Shown here: piece by piece, positions 1 through 8,086 of the stretch
Numbering within the stretch: the first letter of the stretch is position 1
Layout of the letters: each line of letters begins with the position of its first letter
Assembly (NCBI GenBank): GCA_963663905.2
Contig: OY760657.1
Location: forward strand, 2,604,001-2,668,000
Origin: Saccharicrinis sp963663905
Lineage (GTDB): Bacteria; Bacteroidota; Bacteroidia; Bacteroidales; Marinilabiliaceae
DNA: 64,000 bases
Direction of reading: 5' to 3'
Translations under genes and position numbers: made by a program
Notes under the pieces: generated by a model
What the model was told of the DNA's origin: nothing
Database searches by the model: none
The model's input: only the letters and a program-made list of their open reading frames with translations

Positions 1-713
1 ATTATTTCATTTGGTGTATTAGGAACTACTTTTTGCATCACTTTTTTAACCTTAGTCAACTCATTCATCAAGTTAACCTTATTATGCAATCGACCAGCTG
101 TATCAATAATCACAACATCTGCACCCTGTGATTTTGCTGAAGATAATGTATCATAAGCAACAGAAGCCGGATCCGACCCCATACTTTGTTTAATCAAAGG
201 AACATCAACCCTGTCTGCCCATACCTGCAACTGCTCTATTGCCGCAGCTCTAAATGTATCAGCAGCACCTAAAACTACTTTTTTACCTGCAGATTTAAAT
301 TTATGAGCTAACTTACCAATCGTTGTTGTTTTTCCAACGCCATTAACACCTACAACCATAATCACATATGGTTCATCACTTTTTGGCAACTCAAAGTCAC
401 CTTCTCCCTCAACTTGGTTTTCTGATAAAAGAGCAACAATCTCCTCTTTTAAAATACTATTTAACTCTGAAGTGCTTAAAAACTTATCTCTTGCTACACG
501 CTCCTCTATTCTTTCTATAATTTTCAAAGTAGTATCGACTCCCACATCTGAGGTAATCAACACTTCTTCAAGCTCATCAAGAACTACATCATCAACTTTA
601 GAACGCCCTGCAACTGCGCGAGTCAGCTTTTTAAAAACACTTTCTTTTGTTTTAGCTAACCCTTTGTCAAGGATTTCTTTTTTTTCTTTTGTAAAACTTC
701 CGAATAATCCCAT
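1..713 (-). CDS. ftsY: Signal recognition particle receptor FtsY (partial, C-terminus beyond window)
   Basis: This is the SRP receptor GTPase, which docks SRP-bound ribosomes at the membrane during co-translational insertion. About 237 N-terminal residues are present. The frame runs off the left edge, so the end of the G domain is missing. Visible parts are a short N domain of helices (about residues 1-95), the G1 P-loop GVNGVGKTT (residues 122-130), the ADTFRAAAIEQL stretch (about 151-162) and DTAGR (204-208), all diagnostic of the SRP GTPase family. There is no long acidic A domain, as is common in Bacteroidota. The ATG at 711-713 gives the usual MGLFG-type start. It lies downstream of rpmB-rpmG-DUF4295, but a strong hairpin separates it from them. 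Confidence 0.97.
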   Translation of the reverse strand, partial: MGLFGSFTKEKKEILDKGLAKTKESVFKKLTRAVAGRSKVDDVVLDELEEVLITSDVGVDTTLKIIERIEERVARDKFLSTSELNSILKEEIVALLSENQVEGEGDFELPKSDEPYVIMVVGVNGVGKTTTIGKLAHKFKSAGKKVVLGAADTFRAAAIEQLQVWADRVDVPLIKQSMGSDPASVAYDTLSSAKSQGADVVIIDTAGRLHNKVNLMNELTKVKKVMQKVVPNTPNEI

Positions 714-879
714 ATCTTAATAAAAATAGAATAACAGACTTTGAGACAATAGAGAATAGAAAAACATTAATATTGAAGCAAGACCTTCAAACATAACTTT
801 CATTAACTAATCAAACTACTGCTGAATGAATGAGTTAAATATATAAAAAATAACGAATTAAGCTATAATTCTTTAACAC

Positions 880-915
880 AAAAAAGCTTCCCTTAGAACT
901 AAAGGAAGCTTTTTT
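880..915 (-). terminator. Intrinsic terminator after the ribosomal protein genes
   Basis: Inverted repeat AAAAAAGCTTCCCTT / AAAGGAAGCTTTTTT around a short loop, A-rich on one side and T-rich on the other, so it could terminate in either direction. It lies between the end of the DUF4295 gene (940) and the start of ftsY (713). Confidence 0.8.
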
Positions 916-939
916 GATAAAGTCTTTTGCTACGCAAAA

Positions 940-1092
940 TTATTTTTTGAAAAAATCTTTCACTTCTTCATTGGTTACAATCTCTTCTTTAAAAGAGTAT
1001 GCACCAGTTTTAGGCGACTTAACCATTTTGATCACTTTAGCGTGACCTTTACCGCCTCCCTTTTGTAGTGTTGCTACCGCTTTCTTAGCCAT
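940..1092 (-). CDS. DUF4295 small ribosome-associated protein (50 aa)
   Basis: A 50-residue, lysine-rich basic protein beginning MAKKAVATLQKGGGKGHAK and ending VKDFFKK. Its length and position directly after rpmG match the Bacteroidota-specific DUF4295 family. From memory, Flavobacterium ribosome structures assign a protein of this kind as an extra large-subunit protein (bL38), but I cannot confirm that correspondence here. The start ATG is 11 bp after the rpmG stop, indicating co-transcription. The tail of the ORF is followed by the hairpin at 880-915. Confidence 0.85.
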   Translation of the reverse strand: MAKKAVATLQKGGGKGHAKVIKMVKSPKTGAYSFKEEIVTNEEVKDFFKK

Positions 1093-1103
1093 GATTCAAA
1101 GAT

Positions 1104-1292
1104 TTATTTAATTTCTCTATGAATAGTATAACGCTTCAAAATTGGGTTATACTTTTTTAATTCCATTCTATCAGGAGTGTTTTTTCTGTTTTTAACAGTG
1201 ATATATCTGCTAGTTCCAGGCATTCCACTCTCTTTATGCTCTGTACATTCAAGAATTACTTGAATTCTATTACCTTTTGCTTTCTTAGCCAT
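1104..1292 (-). CDS. rpmG: 50S ribosomal protein L33 (bL33)
   Basis: 62 residues, the normal length for bL33, starting MAKKAKGNRIQVILECTEHK and containing the conserved SRYITVKNRKNTPDRMELKKYNP core. Only one cysteine is present, so this is the zinc-free (C-minus) form. It is the middle gene of rpmB-rpmG-DUF4295, with gaps of 12 and 11 bp, consistent with one transcript. Confidence 0.97.
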   Translation of the reverse strand: MAKKAKGNRIQVILECTEHKESGMPGTSRYITVKNRKNTPDRMELKKYNPILKRYTIHREIK

Positions 1293-1304
1293 CTCTTAAT
1301 CCCC

Positions 1305-1547
1305 TTAAAATTTAGTTATATAACCTTTTTCCTGAGCGGATTTCAAAGCAGCATTTAAACCAACTTTGTTGATCATTCTTAGGCCAGAAGCTGAAACCCT
1401 TAGGTCAATCCATCGCTCCTCCTCAACAAGGAAGAAACGCTTTTTAAATAGATTCACATCGAATCTTCTTTTGGTTCTTCTTTTTGAGTGAGAAACATTG
1501 TTCCCAACCATGAACCTCTTTCCAGTTATTTGACAAACTCTTGACAT
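1305..1547 (-). CDS. rpmB: 50S ribosomal protein L28 (bL28)
   Basis: 80 residues starting MSRVCQITGKRFMVGNNVSHS, the classic bL28 N-terminus, followed by the basic RRTKRRFDVN segment and the WIDLRVSASGLRMINK core. It lacks the paired CxxC motifs of zinc-binding L28. It is the first gene of the small ribosomal operon; no gene lies directly upstream, so the promoter should lie within 1550-1650. Confidence 0.97.
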   Translation of the reverse strand: MSRVCQITGKRFMVGNNVSHSKRRTKRRFDVNLFKKRFFLVEEERWIDLRVSASGLRMINKVGLNAALKSAQEKGYITKF

Positions 1548-1704
1548 TTTTCAATCGTTTTATTCGGATACATTTTTCAAACAGAGCGCAAAATAAGTTA
1601 TTTTTATTGTAAATAACAAATAAACGCGAACAAATTATTTTATTTTTTTGATGATAATAATTCCTCCAAATCATATCTCTTCAAAAAACTTTCAATATTA
1701 ACTA

Positions 1705-1749
1705 TTTAAACCATAATAATCATCTCATTTACAATTATTATGGTTTAAA
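1705..1749 (-). terminator. Hairpin downstream of the endonuclease I gene
   Basis: Perfect 16-bp stem TTTAAACCATAATAAT / ATTATTATGGTTTAAA with a 13-base loop, just 3' of the endonuclease gene. The stem is AT-rich and without a long U-run on the minus strand, so it could be a weak terminator or an mRNA-stabilising hairpin. Confidence 0.5.
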
Positions 1750-1791
1750 AGACTATATATTCTATTTATAAAGATGTTTAATTACTCAAAA

Positions 1792-3756
1792 TTAAAAGTT
1801 CTTCATAATTTTACCACTAATATTTTGCTGAGCAGTATCCAAAATATAAATATAAATTCCTTTTGATAATGTAGAAATATCAATTCCAGAACCTTCATAG
1901 CTAATATTTTTCACTAAGCTTCCTTCTATACTATAAACTTTTAATTTGCTTCCTACTTCTACATTGACTAAAACTAATTCTTGTGCGCTCTGATTCAAAT
2001 ACACCGAAGCTTGTTTATCTGTTAAATTAACATCATTAATATCAGTCGTCAAATTAAATATTTGATCTTGCTTGTCTCCATATACATAATCTACTAATTC
2101 AGGTAAATCAATAAAGGGATTACGATTATGTTGCCATATATAAATAACATTATTTCTATGCATTTCATAGTCATCAGGAATATCAGCTTTATCCCAGGTT
2201 AATAAGTAACTTAAATCTCCTAAAAAGCCTACTGTTGTATTATCAGGATTTCCTTCAATAAGACCTAAATCATTATATCTTAAAGCCATATAAAATAAAC
2301 TACGCGCTACATCACCTTTCCAACTTCCTGCATTTCCATCAGACCCATCATACTCCTCGCCATAATCGCTATTACTTCTAATTGTATTTTCATAAGAATC
2401 AGCCGGTCTTAAAGAATGTGCATCAGAATGTGCATGCTCTGTATGAGTCGCATCTGTTGTCATATAAATATCAATACCATCAGCTGAAGTTGAAGTTCCA
2501 TCAGTAAAACCTCCTCTAGACTGAGGATAAATATGCTCTCTGTTCCATTTACCTACACTCGTTCCTGATCCTTGCTGCTCTGACTTATTACGTCCTTGTT
2601 CTGTATACAACAACCAAACCTGATTATTATTCTCAGGATTTTCATCAGCTTCTTTAAGCATATCCCAAACATCTCCATAAGTTTGAGCTCTTACTTCGCT
2701 ACTATTTGAAATGATTGCTGTAATTGCACTCTTTAAGTTTTGTCCGGACAAACCATCTAATGTGTTATAATAACCTTCCGGAGCAGTAGAGCTTATCACT
2801 CCATAAGTTGGATTTAAAGGTGTTCCGTAATCACTTGACGAATAATCGTTATCTTCAATTGTAATTGAATAATTGGTATTGAATGCCTGATAATTTTCAT
2901 CAAGATTAACAATTGAAACAATTAATGATTCATCACCTTCATCATCTGTATCATCAATAATGGAAATTGTAGAAGAAGCACTTGTATTTCCTGTAAGTAT
3001 CGTAACACTTAAATCTCCTGAATAATCAGATGCATCAAAACTCCCGTTAACCAGAGTGTAGTTTATAACCAAATCACTTTCAACAGCTACGCTTGATGTA
3101 AATATAATATCAAAAGCATCACCCTCTCCATACATTACCTGGTTTGTTGAAATTGTAATTGTAGGAGATGTAACACCTGAACCATCATTTAATACACCTA
3201 CAGTAGGTTCTGCAACTGAATAGGAACCATCGGACGAACGTTGTATAGATTGATTATCCTTGTCTCCATTTTCATTCTCATTATATTGAGCTGCTTGTCC
3301 AAGACTACTTAACAGATCAGAATCATCACCATCATCTGTATCATATACAACAGCATCAATTAAATTAACACTTGTAGCAGCTGTCCCTGTAGGAAAATCA
3401 GTTGCATCGGCATAATAAACAGCTACAGCATCAGCTCCATTTTGTATATTATCCTGACTTTTAGCAAAAACTAAATCCGGAGATGGAGTAACAGTTGAAG
3501 TTCCAATTAAAAATATTCCATTTGCATCACTGGAATATCCATCTAAATCGATACTCAGATATGAAACATCTCCGCTTCCATTAAATAATACTAAAACATA
3601 GCCATCCAAAGACATATTAGATGTTGATGTTTTAAGTTCAATAAACTCCATTGTATCATAACTTGGAGTATCTGCATCTATTTCGTTAATAACAACCTGT
3701 GCATTAACCACAGACAAAAAGAAAATAAATAAGGTGAAGAGTAAAACTTTTTTCAT
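1792..3756 (-). CDS. Secreted endonuclease I with lamin-tail and Calx-beta-like domains and T9SS sorting tail
   Basis: A 654-residue secreted nuclease. A signal peptide (residues 1-19, ending VVNAQ) leads into a lamin-tail-like domain (about 20-170; VINEIDADTPSYDTMEFIEL). A Calx-beta-like domain follows (about 195-310, ending ITIEDND), and then an endonuclease I / NucM-type catalytic region (about 320-575). The catalytic region carries KWNREHIYPQSRGGF, HTEHAHSDAHSLRPAD and SWKGDVARSLFYMALRY. The last 75 residues form a short beta domain ending GIYIYILDTAQQNISGKIMKNF-like, typical of T9SS type A sorting domains. Expected role: extracellular DNA/RNA degradation for nutrient or phosphate scavenging (inference). 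The gene is isolated, with the ribosomal operon downstream. Confidence 0.88.
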   Translation of the reverse strand: MKKVLLFTLFIFFLSVVNAQVVINEIDADTPSYDTMEFIELKTSTSNMSLDGYVLVLFNGSGDVSYLSIDLDGYSSDANGIFLIGTSTVTPSPDLVFAKSQDNIQNGADAVAVYYADATDFPTGTAATSVNLIDAVVYDTDDGDDSDLLSSLGQAAQYNENENGDKDNQSIQRSSDGSYSVAEPTVGVLNDGSGVTSPTITISTNQVMYGEGDAFDIIFTSSVAVESDLVINYTLVNGSFDASDYSGDLSVTILTGNTSASSTISIIDDTDDEGDESLIVSIVNLDENYQAFNTNYSITIEDNDYSSSDYGTPLNPTYGVISSTAPEGYYNTLDGLSGQNLKSAITAIISNSSEVRAQTYGDVWDMLKEADENPENNNQVWLLYTEQGRNKSEQQGSGTSVGKWNREHIYPQSRGGFTDGTSTSADGIDIYMTTDATHTEHAHSDAHSLRPADSYENTIRSNSDYGEEYDGSDGNAGSWKGDVARSLFYMALRYNDLGLIEGNPDNTTVGFLGDLSYLLTWDKADIPDDYEMHRNNVIYIWQHNRNPFIDLPELVDYVYGDKQDQIFNLTTDINDVNLTDKQASVYLNQSAQELVLVNVEVGSKLKVYSIEGSLVKNISYEGSGIDISTLSKGIYIYILDTAQQNISGKIMKNF

Positions 3757-4053
3757 GTGTTTATTATTTTGTTTTTATGGTCACATGTAACTAGCCTAGT
3801 TTGAGTATTGATTGGTTTGAGGAAGATTTAACCTCAATGATCTAACAATTCTCCGGGCTTGTTTCATGTTCTATATTTTTAAATTAATAAGAACCATGAA
3901 AATAGACCAATTGGTCGACTATTGAACTAAATTAAAGTTAAGAAAACATAAAATATAAGGATATTTACTTTTTAAAGCAAAAATATATACAACCAACAAA
4001 AACAATAACTTAAACCGATATCAGAAATTGTTACACAAGATTAGCTTGGACAT

Positions 4054-4092
4054 AAAAAAAGTCACAATTGGTAATAAAATTGTGACTTTTTG
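4054..4092 (-). terminator. Intrinsic terminator of the M24 peptidase gene
   Basis: AAAAAAAGTCACAATT / AATTGTGACTTTTTGA stem-loop directly 3' of the M24 gene. On the minus strand the stem is followed by a U-run. The rest of 3757-4113 is AT-rich leader for the nuclease gene, with no gene seen. Confidence 0.8.
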
Positions 4093-4113
4093 ATTATATA
4101 ATATGATAAATAT

Positions 4114-5307
4114 TTACTCTACCAATATCAATCCTGGATTATTACCTGTTATTGATCTTCCTCCATTTGGCGTAACAACAAAGGTATTTTCAATACCAAC
4201 CATTCCTATGCCTTCAATTCCCTTTTTAGGCTCTACTGCAAATACCATATTTTCAACCAAAGGATCTTTAAAACCTTTTGCCAATACTGGCATTTCATCA
4301 ACAGTTAAACCAATACCATGTCCTATAAACTTTACCTGACGATTACCAAAGCCCATAAAGTTTTGTTGAAACTCTGGAGTTAAATCATTTATTATGCTTT
4401 CATAAATAACTTCAGGAACATTTCCTGGTATTAACATTTCAGAAACTCGATTTTGAATATCAACACATTGTTTATGAATATTAATTACCTCTACAGGTAA
4501 TTTTTCACCAAACATATAAGTCATGGTTTTATCAGAATGATATCCATTTACACCTAATCCCATATCAACAAAAACCAAATCGCCTTTTTCCAACTTACGG
4601 TTACGATTTCCCAAACTAGGTACAGCAGCATTTAATCCTCGATTACCTCCCGGACCATCAAAATTGGTTGGATATAAAGAACTCTCACCAAAACCTAGTT
4701 GCGCCACAACAATCTCTGTATCATGCATTCCAAAACGAGCTGTACCATGATGCCCTTCTTTTACCATTACGTGATAAAGTTCGGCAGCAAGATCTGTTTC
4801 TGCCATTCCTTCCTTTAACATGGTAGGCACAATATCCTCTAAAATACGACGATGAATCGCACCTGCTTCTTCCAGATATTTAATTTCCCAATTACTCTTT
4901 ACCGATCTTGTTTGAGCAATCTGAAAATCTAAAGATTTAAATGACTCAAATGGAAAATGTTTTTGAAAACGTTGATATGCAGCCAATGGAACAAACTCTG
5001 TTTCCAGATATACATTTTTAGGAAGTGTATTATAACTTTCTGCTGCATCACGATAACTCCCTATAGGTTTAATATTTTCAAATTCAGATTCTCTGCTTGT
5101 TCTTTCATAACTTTTTCTGGCCCAAAGTATAGCATCTTTTCCACGCTCAACGATAAGCATTCCATCTGCCATAGAACCTGTAAAATAAAGTAGATTAATT
5201 TTACTAAAAACTACAGCCATTTCCCACTCCGGTTGCTGTTGGTCCATAATTTGACAAAAGCGGGCCAATCTATATTTTAACTCTGAAACTGGTATTATAT
5301 CTGTCAT
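4114..5307 (-). CDS. M24 family metallopeptidase (Xaa-Pro aminopeptidase-like)
   Basis: 397 residues. The N-terminal creatinase-like domain (about 1-150) precedes a pita-bread M24 domain (about 155-395). The five expected metal ligands are visible in order: Asp in VFVDMGLG, Asp in HSDKTMTY, His in FIGHGIGL, Glu in FAVEPKKG and Glu in GIENTFVV. The family cleaves N-terminal residues ahead of proline with a dinuclear metal centre. No signal peptide, so probably cytoplasmic. A creatinase or other M24 hydrolase is possible, because substrate residues cannot be judged. Monocistronic, with its own terminator at 4054-4092 and a TACTTTTG box upstream. Confidence 0.9.
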   Translation of the reverse strand: MTDIIPVSELKYRLARFCQIMDQQQPEWEMAVVFSKINLLYFTGSMADGMLIVERGKDAILWARKSYERTSRESEFENIKPIGSYRDAAESYNTLPKNVYLETEFVPLAAYQRFQKHFPFESFKSLDFQIAQTRSVKSNWEIKYLEEAGAIHRRILEDIVPTMLKEGMAETDLAAELYHVMVKEGHHGTARFGMHDTEIVVAQLGFGESSLYPTNFDGPGGNRGLNAAVPSLGNRNRKLEKGDLVFVDMGLGVNGYHSDKTMTYMFGEKLPVEVINIHKQCVDIQNRVSEMLIPGNVPEVIYESIINDLTPEFQQNFMGFGNRQVKFIGHGIGLTVDEMPVLAKGFKDPLVENMVFAVEPKKGIEGIGMVGIENTFVVTPNGGRSITGNNPGLILVE

Positions 5308-5326
5308 AATTCAACTATTTTGCTTT

Positions 5327-5334
5327 CAAAAGTA
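5327..5334 (-). promoter_or_regulatory. Bacteroidota-type -7 box upstream of the M24 gene
   Basis: TACTTTTG on the minus strand, 20 bp before the start codon, matches the Bacteroidota -7 consensus TAnnTTTG. No clean -33 TTTG box was seen. Confidence 0.4.
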
Positions 5335-5586
5335 TAGTTTTGAACTTAAACGAATTATTTTTTTCTCTTAAACTTTATTAAATATACCCTGCAAGCCAAA
5401 AGTATTTGCTGTTATATCATTTTTGTTTGAAAAAACTCTAAAAATTACATTTAGGTAAGACACTACACAATTACCAAACCCATAATACACTATGAACAAG
5501 CAAATTGTCACAATCATTTAAAAATTGGTTCAATTTATGTGCAAAAGGTAATATCTGATCATTAAATAATACAGACTACGATTGCT

Positions 5587-5799
5587 ATGAAATTAGAACT
5601 AGAGTTATTGACCTTTATTAAAGAAAGCTGGTTGGACGAAAAAAAATTTATGGTTTTTCAAAATGAAAAGGGTGAACTCAGAGCTGTTGAGGCTCATATT
5701 GTACAGGTAGAACAAATATCAATTGGTGATCAATTAAAAGCAAAGGTTCATAAAAAAGGATGTTCTGGCAGAGAAATTAAAAAAGTATTTATTGATTAA
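5587..5799 (+). CDS. Small conserved-looking hypothetical protein (70 aa)
   Basis: 70 residues, soluble and charged, starting MKLELELLTFIKESWLDEKK and ending GREIKKVFID. I recognise no named family. The alternating hydrophobic pattern and the segment IGDQLKAKVHKKGCSGREIKK suggest a small beta-barrel-like fold, but that is only an impression. It is the only ORF with start and stop that fits this gap, it is transcribed on its own between the M24 and desaturase genes, and it has no close partners. Confidence 0.5.
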   Translation: MKLELELLTFIKESWLDEKKFMVFQNEKGELRAVEAHIVQVEQISIGDQLKAKVHKKGCSGREIKKVFID

Positions 5800-6151
5800 G
5801 GAAAAAGTTTTATCTGATTTGCATATTGTTTGCCTTAAAAACATTCAAGTTTCATTCTACAAGTTCACATTCAATTATTCGTATAAATTAAAAGTTTTGA
5901 TTGTAGATTTATTTATAACCTATATACAAAATCGCATTCCTGATTACACACTAACTTTTGTTTAAATGATTCGAAAAGTAAAATTTACTCATAAATGCTC
6001 CAAATATCTTTTAGGATATTGAGATCTTCTATTATTATACTATTTTCGCATACGCAAAACGAAATTGTTAAAATAATATGAAATCACTACTAAACAGCAA
6101 TGATAATAGTAGTTTTTACTTGACTATTTAAGTTTTGATTTATAAATACAC
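5800..6151 (+). other. 352-bp intergenic region, no gene seen
   Basis: AT-rich leader before the desaturase. A weak stem ACTACTA / TAGTAGT followed by TTTTT lies around 6088-6118 and could be a terminator for the 70-aa gene or part of the desaturase leader. Nothing else is supportable. Confidence 0.3.
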
Positions 6152-7168
6152 ATGGAGCAAGAAAAGAAAAAAAGCACAACAAAACTACCAAACTGGATAG
6201 AAATCATAACAAAATATAACAAACCCTCGATATCAAAGAGTGTATGGCAAATTATTAATTCATTTATACCATATGTAATATTGTGGTTTTTAATGGTAAA
6301 AAGCATAGAAATTTCATATTGGATTACCTTATTACTTTCTGTTTTTGCGGCAGGATTTCTTATTCGCATTTTCATCATTTTTCATGACTGTGTTCATAGC
6401 TCATTTTTCAAAAAAAGGAAATACAATAAATATGTAGGAATATTTATGGGCCTATTTTCGTTTACACCCTTTCATAGATGGCAAAACGATCACTTAATTC
6501 ATCACAATACAGTTGGAAATTTAGATGAACGAGGTGTTGGTGATGTTAAAACACTGACTGTAAGCGAATACTTAAGTTTATCTAAATGGAGAAGAATCAG
6601 ATACCGAATATATCGACATCCTATCTTTTTGTTTGGTATTGCACCTCTATTACATTTTGGTCTGCAGCATCGATTTACTGTTAAAAGATTACCAAAGAAG
6701 ACCAAGAAATATGTTCATTTCACCAATCTTGCATTAGCAATTAAAGTTACAGGCCTGATATTTTTATTAGGATGGAAAACATATTTATTAATTCAGATAC
6801 CAGTTTTATATATTGCAACCAGTCATGGTATTTGGTTATTTTACGTTCAACACCAATTTGAAGGTGTTATATGGAGTAAAGCCACTAATTGGGATTACAA
6901 AACAATGGCCCTTGAAGGTTCTTCTTACTTCAAACTTCCGATATTATTACAATGGTTTACAGGAAATATTGGTTTTCATCATATTCACCATCTCTCTCCG
7001 ATCATACCATTTTATAATTTACCGAAATGCCATAAGGAGAATGAGATGTTTCAAAAAATTAAACCGATCACTTTTTTCTCGGCAATAAAGTCTATGAAAT
7101 TGCATTTATGGGATGAAGAGCGTCAGAGATTAATTCATTTTAAAGAAATTGCTTATAATAATAATTAG
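6152..7168 (+). CDS. Membrane fatty acid desaturase
   Basis: 338 residues. Histidine boxes of membrane di-iron desaturases are present: HDCVH (residues 78-82), HLIHH (114-118) and HHIHH (about residue 275). Hydrophobic membrane pairs flank them (about 35-75 and 160-245). The family inserts a double bond into an acyl chain using O2 and an electron donor, adjusting membrane fluidity. The pattern fits acyl-lipid (delta-12/omega-3-type) desaturases, but regiospecificity cannot be read from sequence. Its presence implies access to oxygen. No partner reductase or ferredoxin gene is adjacent. Confidence 0.9.
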   Translation: MEQEKKKSTTKLPNWIEIITKYNKPSISKSVWQIINSFIPYVILWFLMVKSIEISYWITLLLSVFAAGFLIRIFIIFHDCVHSSFFKKRKYNKYVGIFMGLFSFTPFHRWQNDHLIHHNTVGNLDERGVGDVKTLTVSEYLSLSKWRRIRYRIYRHPIFLFGIAPLLHFGLQHRFTVKRLPKKTKKYVHFTNLALAIKVTGLIFLLGWKTYLLIQIPVLYIATSHGIWLFYVQHQFEGVIWSKATNWDYKTMALEGSSYFKLPILLQWFTGNIGFHHIHHLSPIIPFYNLPKCHKENEMFQKIKPITFFSAIKSMKLHLWDEERQRLIHFKEIAYNNN

Positions 7169-7210
7169 ATCTCATTACTAGAATTTTCATTTGGATATTA
7201 CTAAAGTTTT

Positions 7211-7218
7211 TATCTTTG
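7211..7218 (+). promoter_or_regulatory. Promoter of the pseudouridine synthase gene (TTTG-17-TATCTTTG)
   Basis: TATCTTTG matches TAnnTTTG, with TTTG at 7190-7193 as a -33 element 17 bp upstream. It lies 31 bp before the start codon at 7250. Confidence 0.5.
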
Positions 7219-7249
7219 GCAGCCCAATTAATTATGATTTAATATACGG

Positions 7250-7930
7250 ATGCTACAGATTATTTATCAAGATGAATTTATGGTTGTGATTAATAAACCT
7301 CATGGATTGTTAGTACACAGAAGTTCTATTGCTGCAGATGCGGAAGAATTTGCAATGCAAAAACTTCGTGATCAGATTCAAAAGAAAGTTTTTCCGGTTC
7401 ACCGTTTAGATCGCAAAACATCAGGACTATTAATATTTGGTTTAAGTAGTGAGGCCGCTCAAAAAATACAAGAACAATTAGAAAATTACGAAACTCAAAA
7501 AACTTACTTAGCAATTGTAAGAGGCTACTTCCCTGACGAAATTGATGTTGATTATGCATTAACCAACGATCGAGGTAAAGTTCAGGAAGCTTTCACTTCA
7601 TTTAGAACGTTAAAGAGAGCAGAACTAAATATTCCTTTTGGCAAATTTTCCACTTCCAGATATTCACTAATTGAGGCTTTGCCTAAAACAGGAAGAATGC
7701 ATCAAATTAGAAAACATTTAGATCACTTACGACACCCAATTATTGGAGATCGCCCTCATGGATGCAATAAGCAAAATAAGTTATTCAAGGAACGTTGGAA
7801 TATGACTACCATGCTTTTACATGCACAAAAACTAACCATAAAACACCCCTACTCTATGGATATTATGCACTTGGAAGCACCTTTATTTAGCACCTTTAAT
7901 GAAATGATTACTATTTTAAAGTTGAATTAA
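7250..7930 (+). CDS. truC: RluA-family pseudouridine synthase, TruC-like
   Basis: 226 residues with the RluA-family catalytic motif HRLDRKTSGLLIFG (catalytic Asp54) and the C-terminal GRMHQIRKHLDHLRHPIIGD motif. There is no S4 domain at the N-terminus and the protein is short, which matches TruC, which modifies U65 in tRNA, rather than RluC/RluD. The substrate assignment rests on length and architecture. Monocistronic with its own promoter. It converges on the terminator of the giant surface-protein gene. Confidence 0.82.
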   Translation: MLQIIYQDEFMVVINKPHGLLVHRSSIAADAEEFAMQKLRDQIQKKVFPVHRLDRKTSGLLIFGLSSEAAQKIQEQLENYETQKTYLAIVRGYFPDEIDVDYALTNDRGKVQEAFTSFRTLKRAELNIPFGKFSTSRYSLIEALPKTGRMHQIRKHLDHLRHPIIGDRPHGCNKQNKLFKERWNMTTMLLHAQKLTIKHPYSMDIMHLEAPLFSTFNEMITILKLN

Positions 7931-8032
7931 ATTTAGCAACAATTTAACTCTTTAAATCTTCATTAACCCAATTTAGATTGGAATTAGAATATGTTGATTT
8001 TTTCTTTTTTTAATCAACACACTATAATTTAA

Positions 8033-8070
8033 TAAAAAATCCTGCGATCACCTTATATGATTCGCAGGAT
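8033..8070 (-). terminator. Intrinsic terminator of the giant beta-helix protein gene
   Basis: ATCCTGCGA / TCGCAGGAT stem (8039-8047 and 8062-8070), followed on the minus strand by TTTTTTATT. Confidence 0.85.
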
Positions 8071-8086
8071 AAATCATATATAGGTG

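Noticed and set aside
1444..1674. Minus-strand ORF of 76 codons upstream of rpmB
   Set aside because: Overlaps rpmB in another frame with AT-biased, low-complexity sequence; no homology recognised.
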